Part shown: one piece after another, positions 41,205 through 53,300 of the stretch
Layout: each line of letters begins with the position of its first letter
Numbering within the stretch: the first letter of the stretch is position 1
Assembly (NCBI GenBank): GCA_013397075.1
Contig: VWZS01000240.1
Coordinates: forward strand, 1,363,421 to 1,427,420
Direction of reading: 5' to 3'
Source of the DNA: Rhabdornis inornatus
Lineage: Eukaryota > Chordata > Aves > Passeriformes > Rhabdornithidae
Length of the DNA: 64,000 nucleotides
Made by a program: the position numbers and the translations under genes
The notes under the pieces: model-generated
Seen by the model: the letters and a program-made list of their open reading frames with translations, nothing else
Database searches by the model: none
Told to the model about the DNA's origin: nothing

Positions 41205-41475
41205 TCATTGGTGTTGGGGCCAGACCAGAAGGAAAGTGCTCGGAAGGCAGAGGCAGCGGTGGCGGGAGCCCTGCAGAGCAAGCGCTTTGCCAGGCTGGCT
41301 GCAGGGGAGCTGCAGGGGTGCTGCAGCAGGGGAGCAGCAGGGATGCTGCAGCAGGGGTGCTGCAGCTGGCAAGGTCCTGCCTCGCTCCCTGCCAGCTCCC
41401 AGCACACTCCCAGGCAGCCCCATTGCTCCCTGGAAGCAGTGCCAGCCCAGCTTCACAGGCCCTCGGCACTTGCAG
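41205..41475. repeat. GC-rich island with CTG/CAG-rich imperfect repeats
   Basis: A sharply bounded block much richer in G+C than its AT-rich flanks. It contains about eight CpG dinucleotides, and at 41299-41368 degenerate repeats of GCTGCAGCAGGGG and GCTGCAGGGG types. Several overlapping open frames on both strands exist only because stop codons are rare in this composition. None resembles a known protein. Alternatives are a degenerate minisatellite, an exon of an unannotated transcript or a small CpG island. Confidence 0.8.
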
Positions 41476-44400
41476 AGTAAGGGCAGAGGTGTGAACCTAT
41501 CTACGTTTTTAAAAATCCAATATAATTTAGTTCACATTAATCTATTAGACAAGCAGTACACAGTAACAATGTACCACTTAAATAACTAATTTACAATCAT
41601 CCTAATTTACAATCCAAAAATCCAGAACAAGGTCCTTTGTCCACCCATTGGAAACTGTTGAGGCTGTCTTGTGTGTTACAGTGCGAGGCTACGCCTTCAC
41701 CTTCCTAGATTGTTTTTTTGTAGTTACTTGGGTATAGCAAAACACAGAAAGCATGTGAGAAATATGTAAATAGTATATAAAAGTTTAAAACTATAGAAGA
41801 CCAACATTTTAATAGAAAGAAATTTTAACAGATAGTCCTTTTTAACTCTCACTTTTTGCTGCCACAGGCACAAGCAAGGAAGGAAAAGGTTTCATCTTTC
41901 AGTTTCTTGAGGGGTTTATATTTAGGTGCATCCTGTAACTCATAAAAATTCAGAGTGCAGCTTAGAAAGCCAAAAAATTAGCAAGAGTTTCAACCAAGAG
42001 ATTGAGAGGTGATTAAAACTCGTGGAAGAAAGACTCATTTCTCAGTAAAAATAACAGTCACATGGATGATGGATCATAATAACTTCATAATCTGACCCAC
42101 ATGCAGTAAATACAGTGATGACTGTCATTTTGAATAAGTGAGGGGGATTGATGCTGATTATTAATCCATTTCTTGGCTAGTCTGATTGCTTCTGAGCCAG
42201 CTTCTCCACTGTTAGTACTTTCCTGAAGTATCTTAATAGCTTTCACCGACAGCCTCTTCCTTTTTAACCAGTCACTTTTTATACATTGTGTTGGCCTAAC
42301 TTATTTGACAGATTTCTTTCATTAATTGGTCTTCTTCTAGTATTCCTATAGCTGGAGGCTTGATCTTCTTTTAGCATGTAGTGTAACAGTGTTACTACAG
42401 GCACAGGGTAAGGTATAATTCTGTTTTACTTGCTGGAAAAAATATTTACGCTTTTCCTTAATTCCCAGGTGTTGCAATGAAAGCTTTGTGAAAAAAAGTG
42501 AAATATGCCATGAAAATAAGGACCCAGAATTTAGTGCCAGTGTCTAAAATGGCAGATATCTGGAGATCAGATACAGAATAAAGAAATATAGCTGCATATA
42601 GAAATCCAGAAGCCATTTAGCTAACTGTGTCATTCATAGGTTTATATGGGGTTCCTGATGAGATATGTATTTAACATTTTCAGTAGGATAATATACATAA
42701 CATACTTCGCAAGAAAAAAAGAATTTGCTATTTGGAGAGCAAAAGAGTGTCCAAGCCTGATTTTCTGTAAATGTGTCCAACCTTTAATGTCTTTTCAACT
42801 ATATCCAACTCTGTGCCAGTTGTCCCAGCATGACACTGAGCCTTCCCTATAGCATACCTCCTCAGCTGGGCACATGGCTGGAAATTCTGGGGTTGAGGGT
42901 GGACTACATGCATGAACTGGTTAGTGGCTTGCAGCTCTCAAAATAAATGGCTAAATATAAGTCCCTTCTTCTCAGTGGTAGGTACTAATTTGTGCCTGCC
43001 TTCACTAAGTGCTTGCTTATTTTTCTGAAACTTCTGGGAATTTAAAATCTTTTAAATATCCAGCTAGGTCAACACAGAGATCACTTCACACTATAGTTAT
43101 GTTAAAGTAATATTGACCTGTGTCCAATTATTTATTTTCTGTTAGTAATAAACTGACAACATGCTACATAGCTTGAAATTGAAAGGTACCTTTTTCCTGG
43201 TATAAATGATATTTTAAGCAAATTTAATTATATTTAGACATATTTTCTTCCTCTTTTTGAACAACACCCATTTTTTACCAATCATGTCTTCAAAATTCCT
43301 TCCCTTTGTTTAAATAAAACATTTTGTAAAATCCGAAAGTTGTGCATTTGTTTCATGTAACTGATGTGGTCATGAAAGCCAGGTCTTTTATTTATACTTG
43401 GGATAATGCAGAGGTAATGAAAGCAGAATTGGACCTAAGAGGTTTTTTGTTTCAATTATAAAACAATGTGGGTAAATGCCTTGGGTTTGACAGCAACAAA
43501 AGAAAGGGAATATTGTGCTTATGCCTTCAATCAGCTTTATTAGATCCTTAAAGGGAAAATTATGTGAAAGGCAGAGGAAGAAAACAACAAGCTAAGCAAG
43601 ATCGCAATTTCAGTATAATTCGGAGAAAATAACTGATTTAGGTTGGTCGTCTTGCCAGGGTGAATGACTCAAGGCATCCAAACAAGAAATGGAAACCAGA
43701 AGGGTAGGGAAAGCCTGCAAGAACAAATTGAGAAGATGTGATTGACTGTAATGTTTCAAAATCAACTGCTGCAAAGATGAGTTTGGGCTCTTGCCCAGAA
43801 TACAATTGAATGGTGATGTTCATTTAGACCCTTAATGCTCAAACAAAATAAGATGTAGCTGTGTTTCTGTTAGAAATTTATTTGTTCTTTCCAGTGTCTC
43901 TAGCTAGGGGTATGATGTCATCTCCTCTTTCTTCTATCAGACACTGCAGTGATTGCTGTTGCTGCTGTTTCATAATTTTTCTGAACACCAGTTTTTCGAA
44001 GGAAGGCTTGAGTCCAGGTGATAATATCTCTCAAATGTGAAATGTCATCGCTGTTCATTAGATGACTTTGAAAAATTTTGTACTCTGTGAGCAAATAGGC
44101 TAACTCAATTGGCCAAGCAAAACAGAAGTATAAGATCACTGTGTGTGTATGTACTTTTTGACTGGCAAAGCCACTCGAGATTTTGTTACTATCGTGCTAG
44201 GTTTTTTTTTTTAATTAAGTAAATGGCTCATTCTGCAAAGATTGAAATAACTATCTTTAATGGATACAATTTGTAAAATGTTATTTGTAGAAGTTGGGGG
44301 CAGCTGCTTGTCCTCCACCTCAGGCACAGGAGGTTCTAAAAGCGACTACACTTTATGCAAAAAATTAGTCAGTTGACAATAGGCAGTGATGGGATGGGAT

Positions 44401-44704
44401 TGTCTTCTACTTCCTCCTTTCATTTATTCCTTTCATCTCACTGACTGTGCTTACTAACCTTTTTTCTGTTTCTATTTCAAATCAGGAAGGGAAAAAACCC
44501 TAAACCACAGCTCATAATTAAATACTGAGCTAGTTCTTACCATGTTTACTGAATTACATATTGCATATATGGATGTATATCCTCAAAGTTTCATGTGTTT
44601 TTAGATTTCTTAACTTAATGTGTTCCATAGGAATAGACCTTAACTCTTTCTTGTCTGTTTTCCATGAAGAGATTTGCTTCCATAGAGGAAGGAAGTTTAC
44701 AAAT

Positions 44705-45512
44705 ATGAGGGAGTGCTGGTATACCAGAGGGTTGTACTGCCAGCTGGGTGGGCTTTGACATGCAGGAGAAATGGTTTGACAGGAGCCTCAACCTGAAGTT
44801 CAACAAGGGCAAGTGTGAAGTCCTGTGTGTGAGGAAGAATAATCCCACACTCCAGTATTATATTTGGGCCAATCAGCTAGAAAGCAGATTTGCAGCACAG
44901 GACCTGTAGGTCCTTGTGGACACCAAGCGGGCATGAGCTAGCAATAGGGCCTGCAAGCAAAGGGACTCCTGATATCCTGGGCTGCTTTAGCAGGCTGCTT
45001 TAGCTGCCAGAAGGTCAAGGAAGGTGTTTACTTCCTTCCACCTACTCAGCACTGGTTGGACTACAGTTGGAATGCTGTGTCATTCTGAGCTCCCCAGTTC
45101 AAGGGAGACATGGCCATAACACAAAGAGCTCAGTTGAAGGACCACTGAAATGATTAAAGGACTGGAGCATCTTTCATATGAGAAAAGACTGAAAGAGACA
45201 CAACTGTCTGGAGGAGAGAAGGCTCAGAGGGGAATCTGATCAATGGGCACAAGTACCTAAAGGAAGGGTGCAAAGAGGATGAAGCCCAGCTCTTCTCAGT
45301 GATGCTCAGTGACAGGACCAGAGGCAATGGGCACAACATGAATCACAAGGGGGTCCATATGAACATCAGGAAACACATTTTTACTGTGAGGGTAACTGAG
45401 CGCTGGCACAGGCTGCCCAGAGAATTTGTGGGATCTCTTCCCTTAAAGGGCAGTCATTCTTTGAAGATACTTAGAAGCTGTCTGGACATGGTCCTGGACA
45501 ACTGGCTCTAGG
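44705..45512 (+). mobile_element. CR1 LINE fragment, ORF2 3' part, sense
   Basis: An approximately 800-bp 5'-truncated CR1 non-LTR retrotransposon, alignable by eye to the terminal reverse-transcriptase ORF. Landmarks include GAAGTTCAACAAGGGCAAGT near 44796, GAGCTCCCCAGTTCAAGGGA near 45087, GGACTGGAGCATCTTTCATA near 45160, and at 45299-45511 an open stretch encoding SDRTRGNG and FTVRVTERWHRLPREF, the C-terminal end of CR1 ORF2. Frame breaks and stops upstream of 45299 show it is dead. The usual 3' untranslated tail is missing after the ORF end, so it is also 3'-interrupted. Same orientation as the host gene. Confidence 0.9.
45299..45511 (+). pseudogene. Remnant of CR1 ORF2 C-terminus
   Basis: A 70-codon open stretch inside the CR1 fragment. 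It encodes SDRTRGNGHN, then MNIRK, then FTVRVTERWHRLPREFVGSL and ends LDMVLDNWL before a stop. This matches the conserved C-terminal end of the CR1 polyprotein (endonuclease and reverse transcriptase lie upstream and are absent or broken here). The Met at 45299 is not an authentic start. No function is expected. Confidence 0.85.
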
Positions 45513-46282
45513 TTCCTGTTTCTCTAGAACTTTGAAATAATCCACTGCCTGGTCTAATGGTGAGATGAATCACTGGTATTTCGACATTGACTTGTGGTAT
45601 AATGCTGGATTATTCTTTAGAAGCTACTACCTGCCTTACAAGATTGCTAAAATGACAAATGTATTGCTCAAATTCCTAGTATATCCTTCCTCTCCGTATT
45701 CTCTCTGAAAAGTTTTCTCTGAGATCCTCAGAGACTGTGGAAATGTAACAAGGTTTGTATATCCAATAGCTGCATGCCTTTTGAATATACAAAAAGGCAA
45801 CCTGGAAAAGGAACCTGTTGTATTTTGTAAGGCTGGGTGGTGCTGCTGTGTGTTTTTAAAACTGATTTGTTGCTCTAGACTGCATATCTTTCTGCTTATG
45901 AATCTGTTACTAATGAAAAAATCCGGACAAGACTGTCACTTTTTGTAGTGATAGCTAAACCAGTGAGTAAAGCAGTGGAGGACATTTATTTTCCAATTCC
46001 AATAATGCGGAGTAGTAGAAATTGCAAGCAGGATGCCTGTTGTAGATATGCTTGCAGGGGTTTAGACTGAGCTGAAAGGAAGAAAGTGTTTACACTTTCT
46101 TCTGTGTTCTTATAGCTGATCCTTCTTGGACCTCAGTTTCAGTTTGAACTCACATTAAAGTGTATGAATCACCTTTTTGAAGTTGTTTGACATTTCAATT
46201 GCTTGCTGAATCAGCAATATGCTCTGAATATGTATGAAATATTAAAGACTAAAATGAGTCCAGGGCTATGAATAAAGACCAA

Positions 46283-46419
46283 GACCAGGCTGGATGGGGC
46301 TCAGAGTAACCTGGTCTAGTGGAAGATTCCGGCTTATGGCAGGAAGGTTGGAACTAAATGATTTTTAAGGTCGCTTCCAACCAAACCATTCTATGTTTCT
46401 ATGATTGTATGATTCTATT
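46283..46419 (+). mobile_element. CR1 LINE 3'-UTR fragment, sense
   Basis: Reads GACCAGGCTGGATGGGGCTC, then AGTAACCTGGTCTAGTGGAA, then GGTTGGAACTAAATGATTTT and TTCCAACCAAACCATTCTAT, ending in the terminal repeat-like TTTCTATGATTGTATGATTC. This is the classic CR1 3' end, in sense orientation. It is separated from the ORF2 fragment by about 770 bp of unrelated AT-rich sequence and belongs to a different insertion or subfamily. Confidence 0.9.
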
Positions 46420-47111
46420 GATCCAGTATATTTATATTGTTATATCCTTATCTATAGGTATCCAAAGGTATATCCATATCTATATTAATAGATACATAAA
46501 AATATATTTGTATTTTTATGTTTGGAAAGTAAGACTTTGGGGGAATTTAAAAACCTGATAACAATTAAATCCTTAATCTCCTACCTTTCAGTATTTTGTC
46601 ATTAAATCATTGTTGTAATTAATGCTCAAAATGTCTTTTTGTCATGGACTGGAGTTCATACATTGCTTTGTTCAGAGACAGGATAAGCAGTATGCCCAAC
46701 CCGGAGCATCTTACAAGGCCTAGATTATTTTATTTACATTGGAGAAATCTAAGCAGAGAACTCCAGAGAAGTGTTTGAAGAAGGATGGGGAAAATGGTAT
46801 AGCATTTTCAATTCACATGGGGAATATGAATTTTGTTGTTTTCTTTTGACGTGTAGAGATTAACTATAGGAGAATCTATTGATGTCATGTCTCTTACACA
46901 CTCTGCAAAAATATTCCAAATAAAAGGCTGCTTTAGAAAGGTGAATCATCACATTCCAGCATCACCACCTTTCAACATTTTAAAAAACACAAATGCTTTG
47001 CTTTATGTGTTTTTTGTGTGTGTGTAGACAGAATCCTCTTACAGTCCTGAATAAATGTGTATACATTCTGAAGATGGATAAATTGTAGGATATATTCTTG
47101 TTGGCTAACAA

Positions 47112-47379
47112 GGTAACTTGTGACCTTAAGCTAAGACAAGGACAATGCAAATTAGATATTGAAAAACTTTTTTTCACAATTAGGGTGGTCAGGCATTGAA
47201 ATAGTTTGCCCAGAAAGGTGGTGGAGTCACTATCCCTGGAGGTGGTCAAGAGGCGTCTGGGTCTGGCACTGGGTGATGTGGTTTAGTGGTTTAGGGTAAC
47301 AATGTGATAATTATCAGTGATAATGCTGGACTGGGTGATCTTGAAGGTCTCTTCCAAGCTTGACAATTCTATGATTCTT
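47112..47379 (+). mobile_element. CR1 LINE 3'-end fragment, sense, second subfamily
   Basis: Begins near TTAAGCTAAGACAAGGACAA, continues GATATTGAAAAACTTTTTTT, GTTTGCCCAGAAAGGTGGTG and CACTATCCCTGGAGGTGGTC, and ends CTTCCAAGCTTGACAATTCT then ATGATTCTT. The internal part with GGCACTGGGTGATGTGGTTT marks the CR1 subfamily whose 3'-UTR carries GGCACT..GTGATGTGGTTTAG, unlike the copy at 46283. The 3' terminus coincides with the ambiguous base at 47380. Confidence 0.88.
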
Positions 47380-47380
47380 N
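47380..47380. other. Single ambiguous base at a CR1 3' end
   Basis: N lies between ATGATTCTT (CR1 terminus) and TTTTTCCAAG. It may be another nominal gap or an uncalled base in a T run. Nothing flanking it is visibly duplicated. Confidence 0.8.
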
Positions 47381-47966
47381 TTTTTCCAAGATGAAATACA
47401 TGTGTTCTGTCATGGATCTCTGAATAGGTAACTTGAGCTAAAACTAAGTTGCTAAAAGAAAAAAATCTTCATACATTTTGAGTCATGTTTAAAACTAAAC
47501 TTTAAAATATGTCTGACCTAGCATCTGAAAATGAGCAGGCAGTGGTTTCGTATGCAACTTCCTGAAGTCACAGTTTTTTCCAAATCTGCATTTTGTGATT
47601 TTGTGACTTCAGTTTTTAATATAAATATTGCTGTGCTAAGCAAATTAAAACAATGAAATAATACTTCTTTTTCATTGTCAAAAATATTCCTTACCTTTTA
47701 AATATAATTTCTTGTATTTCAGGAAAAAAATTGATTGAATTTTTACATATTCATTGCTGATTTCTTTATATCACCTCACCAGCACATGATAGAATTGGTA
47801 GCACATTACTTGTTTAGCAAGTAAGCAGAGAGTATCATTATTTGTCTGTATGCCTGGAAATGCTGAAAGGTTAATTGCTGTACTCAAAAGCAAAAATAGA
47901 ATTGGCAGTATGGTATTGATATGTTGTTTATCCATACAAGAATAATTTTTTTCTTTTCTTTGATAG

Positions 47967-48033
47967 ATTACTTGGCTTCTACAAAGGAATACTTCCTCCC
48001 GTCCTGGCTGAGACACCCAAAAGGGCAGTGAAG
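47967..48033 (+). CDS. SLC25A21: SLC25A21 internal coding exon, second in window (second membrane helix)
   Basis: This 67-nt exon continues the oxodicarboxylate carrier. Seen: acceptor TTTTCTTTGATAG, one base (A) finishing the Gly codon left by the exon at 13490, then 22 codons LLGFYKGILPPVLAETPKRA followed by VK, and the donor GTAAAA directly after AAG. The reading frame ends in phase 0. Read across the junction, E-G-L-L-G-F-Y-K-G fits the SLC25 pattern [DE]-G-x(4)-[FYW]-[KR]-G at the end of repeat 1. The rest starts the second transmembrane helix. The segment LAETPKRAVK is, as far as I recall, typical of ODC and separates it from most other carriers. The intron before it is 34.4 kb. It lies about 590 bp downstream of a CR1 fragment ending at 47379. 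Confidence 0.95.
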
Positions 48034-49495
48034 GTAAAAAACCCCACACTTCCTCCCTTAAAAATATAAGTAGGGACAGTGGCAGCTGTAAAACATTTTA
48101 TTTCTCCCCCACTGACTGCGATTAGAATCTTAAACTTATTTGGCATATTAATCCTCTGATTTTTACTAGGAGGAAAGTTTCCTGTTGATAGCACAATAAA
48201 AACTGTCCTTGATTAAGAAATGTAGGATAAGGCTCATAAATGTTAAGCTAATTTTGACCTGTGTATCAAATGTTACTGAAAAAAAAAGTTGCAATTATTT
48301 TATATTGTCAGAATTAATAAAATAGTTTAAGTTATATTTTAGCCTCATAATTGCCTCTGGTTTAAATATTTTGTTTTACTGAAAATGCCTAGCAACTTGC
48401 AAAACAACTAACAGCTTAATAAATTAACACAAGAAGCCATTAAAGAAGCCACTAATAAGTACTTATTTACTAGGTTTAAAGTGCTGCCCATTTTTTCCTG
48501 TGCTCCAAAGAACACTCTGCTCCATACTCTAAGTTTTTAAGAGATTGAAGATTGTAATGGATACAACTCCTTACTGTGCAAAACATTTTACTCCAGCTTT
48601 CTTACAGTTATAGATGCTAGCCTGTCAAAGTATATTTTCTGTCAAATGCTGATCTGATATTCTTTTATTATCCTTTATTTTGATTTGTAGAACAGGATTT
48701 TAGTAACATTCCTAAGCAAAACACTTCAATGCATCCATTTTTTCAGTTGAGCCATTCAACCTTTTTAATTAAAACCTAATTATTAAGCACATCATCCTAA
48801 AGTTCTAAATCTATCAAAGCAGCCATTGTGTTAAGAGTAAATGTTTCTTAGTCTACTTCAGAACTTTGAAGTTTCCATAGTTGCACCAAATGTGTCCAAA
48901 GGCAGTTATTATACAGAATGTCTTGATTCTCCTTTCTTTCTTTTTGTTGTTGCTTTCTGAAAAGGCTGCATATGATTCTGGTCCTTAGTCTGCAATTAAT
49001 CATTCACATTCCAATTCCTTTACAGAGGAATAATATTTGTATAAAGTGACAGGATGTGACCTTGTAACAGAATCCTAAAGGAGTTCTGGTAATGTCATCT
49101 TCTTGTTTGTACTGGTATTTTAGATGCAAGTGACATGTGTCACTTATCTCAAAATTATTTAATAAAATCAGGAAAACTAAAGTCTTATTTAGTGGAAAAG
49201 TGGCACTGAAGAATAGATTGATGATATTTAGAAGGTTTCTAATCATTCATTTTCTTCATATTATGATGTTTCCTCTGTCTCTCAGTCTAATTTCATTTGA
49301 AACAGGATAAAGTAAATCTGACTGTGCTTTTAAGATTCCAGCATGTATTTAGTTAAAAATAATAACCCAAGTTTGATTTCTCATACCAATCTGAGTCATT
49401 CATAGATTTCAAATCACTTTCCTTTACTCAAATTGATTAAATTGGCTTAAACCCCATGATATTCCATATAATTATAGCCATAAAAAGATGTTAAG

Positions 49496-49860
49496 TTGGG
49501 AGGGTTCTCTGATCAAAGCAGAGCTGACTTCATGGTTAGACCAGGTTGTTCAGATGCCTTGTCTAGGTGTGTTCTGAAATCCTAAAGGATGGAGACTGCA
49601 GCCTCTCTGTGCTCCTTCTCCAGTCCTTAATTGTTTCACTGTGAAGAATTTTGCCTTATATCCAGTCCAGATCCTCCTGTTGCATCCTTTGTGTGTTGCC
49701 TCTCACACTTCTCTTGTTGGACTCTAAGAAAGTCTGACTCTCTTCTGTATAACCTTTGGATGGTGGAAGACAGAACTTAAATCCCCTTAGCTTTCTTGTC
49801 TCCAGGCTAAGACTCAGCTCTCTTGAACTCTTGTACATCATAAGCTCACAGCTCCTTTAA
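49496..49860 (-). mobile_element. CR1 LINE 3'-part fragment, antisense, diverged
   Basis: The + strand shows the reverse-complement landmarks of a CR1 3' end: TTAGACCAGGTTGTTCAGAT, CTCCTTCTCCAGTCCTTAAT, TTTCACTGTGAAGAATTTTG, CCTTATATCCAGTCCAGATC, and CTTGTCTCCAGGCTAAGACT followed by CAGCTCTC. The order and spacing match antisense CR1 ORF2-end/3'-UTR sequence, with heavy divergence. Outer limits are approximate. Confidence 0.7.
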
Positions 49861-50376
49861 TGCCTTATTTTTCCTCTCTTAGTGGGATGCTTTCAACCTA
49901 GCTCTTGGCCATTTATGTGAGAGCTGAGTTTTCTGCAAACATGAGAATCAAGCTTAAATATTAAACATGTGAGGGTTTTAATTAAATAGTTGAATTCTTT
50001 TATTATTTACACTATTCCTTTAAATTTACTGCTGTTCCAAGGATGTCAGGATGACTTTAACTTACCTTGAGACATCAGCTGTATTCTACATTAGAAGAAT
50101 TCAGTTGCAGAGCAGGACTGAACAATAATGTCCTTGTAAGAACCTGTATAATGAAACAATTCAATGTGAGATGTCATAGGCCAGTACAATTTTTAACATC
50201 CAAAGTGGAATCTGTACCCATGCTTTGACCTGGAGAGAATCCAGCCTATCTCAAATTTCCACTAACCTTATTTGGCTATGACCCCAAAGGAAAAGTTGTC
50301 CATGTTGCTTCCTTTGGTGCTCTCCAACCTTTATTCTTCTAATAGTATTCCTCATGTACACCAGCCTCAAGCTGTC

Positions 50377-53300
50377 CCTTCTCCGCTGTCTAAATGACTA
50401 GTGAGATTTATAGGAAGACTACATTCAGCCCAGTGATTCTGAGATTTGAGAAAGCACAAAAGGAAAATAATTTTCTTGGTTCCAGCAGGGGTTTTTTATG
50501 TTTGTAATGAACTTTCTTTGAAAGCTTCTAGTTTTAGTATCATAAAAGTGTGTAGAGAATAGACAAGGGAGATTTTGTACTAAGAAGAAATGTACTTGTG
50601 CTACTGGAACATTGTATTTATCTGGTGTGCATTTTTTCAAGTAAAAATAAAGCTATTAAAATGAAGTTATTTTAATAACTTTAAATAGATAAATGTTCAG
50701 AAGATACAGGTTCATTTTTAGTCAACTGTATTCTCATGTCTGTCTTGCTATTTCTTTTTTTCTCTCTTTTTATTTCCCTTCTAAAAAGAAAGCTGGTATT
50801 TCTGGAAGATGAAAAGTCAAAGTTTATAACTTTCTGTTAGATTGAACTTGGAGGAAAGAAATGATGATGCCAATACAATGGTTAACAGATGAACTTTTGG
50901 GGCAAATTTATATTGCTCATGTGTTCCCAGACATCTTGTTTCAGGCATATATTTTTATCTTAGAGTTATTGAGACATCTGGTAAGTACTTCGGCTATTTT
51001 CTGTGTAACTTCAATTAAAGTGTATCTTTGCCAGATGGACAATATTGGTTATTATATACACAAAAGCATGTTTTAAATACATTTATTCAGAGAAAATTTT
51101 TTTTGCATAAAGCTATTAACTTAATACAACTGTAGAGAAAAAGACAAATTATGCTGTGTTTTTAAAAACATTTTGGGTGGATATACTTTATATAAAGTCA
51201 TATGATGCAGTATAAAATCTTTTTTTTTTTTTGCAAGATTGTATGTATGCTAGCCACTCTAGTACACCCAGCAACATTTATATTAAACTTTATTGCTATT
51301 GGGTTTTTTTCTTTTAAAAATTATTTAAAGCATAGTTTCTATTAAGTAGTTATTTTATTTATGACTCTAGGAAGCTATTGATTTTTAAGGTAATTTTAAA
51401 GACCAAAAAAATTGCTAGGTAGTGTAATTCTTCCTTTATTACAACTATTTTACAGATCTGTAGCACTATGGAAAACATTAAGGAATACCAGAAATTCCAT
51501 TAAAGGTTAAGAGGGTAACAATGACTAGAAAGATGCTGGAGAGAGAATAAAGCAAATTTTATCACAATAAGAAATTAATTTAGTTCAGTGAAGCAGCTTA
51601 CCCTCCCACTTTGTCAGACTTTTACCTCTATTATACCTTTAGTTGTCCAAAAAGATAGAGCTAGAGTTTAAGTAACACTTATATCTTTTTTGATTATTGT
51701 CAAGGCCAATGCAAAAATTTTAAACATATTTGCAAGATGCTTGCAAGATTAGCATTCAATCTGTACACTCTGGAGGGCAGTTAAAATCTGGGCCCCAGTT
51801 CTAGGACCTTTTCTGCACAATGATATCATAATCCCAACAGAGGGTATAAAAAAATATCCATCCAGCAATAACAGTATCAGCCCATCAGTTTTTGGAATTT
51901 AACAACCCAATTTTGCATTATGAATATATGTATTCCCTCTTGCTTTAAAACAGTGGCAATATTAGCACATTAACACTCAATTCTCTGATGGTTTTGGTAT
52001 GATTCCAGTGACTTTTCATTTGAAGCAGGTCTTGATTGAAACATTTTATTGGCATTGCCGTGGGACAAGGTTCTAAACAAGTTCAAATGAAAACGTGGTG
52101 CTTATTACTTATGTTCCTGTACACGTGGTTTATGGAATAGCTGTTTTGTTCTGATAGATCTGTACTACTGAACCATGGGGGACAGAGCTTGTCTTCTTTG
52201 GCTGAGACTCAGCACAGGCCACACAGTCTTTCTTTTAAGACTTGTCTTAAAACCTCTATTTCCTTATGATTCCCATGTCTCTATTGGCCTCATTGCTCAT
52301 AGCCTTCCTCTCATGGTGAAACAGTTTGATTGTCTCATGTGTGGGCAGATGCTGAGCAAAGGAATTGTAGCCTCCCCTGTGGTCACAAAATTCACAGGCT
52401 TTTCAAGGATCCCACCTTCATTTGAACCAGCTTGCTCTGAACTAATCCAATGCTACAGGTCAACATTGGAAAGCACAGAAAAGTTGAAAGTTCTGGCTAT
52501 TTACTTTTGCTAGACAGCTCTTGTACTAGGAGATTCGAACCTGCACTGATGCAGTCTTGGTGGAACTGTGTCAAGTTTTTGTTCTTCATTCCCATCATGC
52601 CAGACATGCTGTGTATAAAAGACACTTTATTTTGTATGCAAAGATGTGAATATTTCTTAGACAGATTACAGGGCTCACAAATAGTGAGCTGTAGTTAGGG
52701 GCCTTGTGTTGTTCCATGTGTGAAAATTATGTGGAATAATACCACCGATATTTTTGGTTTTACCCAGAATTCAGATACCTACTCCTTTTAGACCACAAGT
52801 TCTGCCATCCTCATGCTAGAAGATCATTTTCAGTGCACTCTGATCTGTCTTATGTGATAGCAACTGGACTGCTTTTTCAGTGGCTTCAGCAACATGTTTG
52901 CAGAATATGAATTTAAGACACTATGGGGTCTGTTCTATGATCTCCTTCATAAACTTATCGAACTCTCCCCTACAAGTCATAAAGATTTTTCCCCCATTGT
53001 TCTTATTGGAAGACTGTTTCAGGACTCTACTCTTTTAGTTGCAAGAAAGCTTCATCAGATCTCCAACCACATTCTACTTATGAGTATATACACCTAATTT
53101 CTTTATGTTACATACCTTCCTTGTTTTTCATTCTCTTGCAGTGTCTCTTTTGCAAACTAAATAAGGAAAGCATTTATTCTCCTGTAGTCTTCATTCTTAC
53201 TTATTATATAGAGATTATTTTTAACCTTTAAGTTCTCCTAGATGGTCCTCATAGCCCTTTTTGAATATGTTGTAGTCTGAGTTGTTTTTTAAATAGTGGC

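Larger units (their letters stand above)
13574..47966 (+). other. SLC25A21: 34.4-kb SLC25A21 intron (phase 2)
   Basis: Bounded by GTAAGAG at the 5' end and TTTGATAG at the 3' end, joining two exons whose split Gly codon (GG + A) is restored. Supported contents are listed separately: an antisense CR1 scrap, an A-rich tract, two tetranucleotide microsatellites, a perfect hairpin, a GC-rich island and three sense CR1 fragments. The long stretches 14560-16470, 16610-34460, 34800-37080, 37120-41200 and 41480-44700 otherwise show only AT-rich unique sequence with short tandem and inverted repeats. No open frame in them resembles a protein family I know. Confidence 0.85.

Noticed and set aside
41065..41589. 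Five or more overlapping open frames on both strands
   Set aside because: Explained by GC-rich, CTG/CAG-repetitive composition with few stop codons. No family resemblance and mutually exclusive frames.
46980..47249. 89-codon minus-strand frame
   Set aside because: Mostly the antisense of a CR1 3' end.
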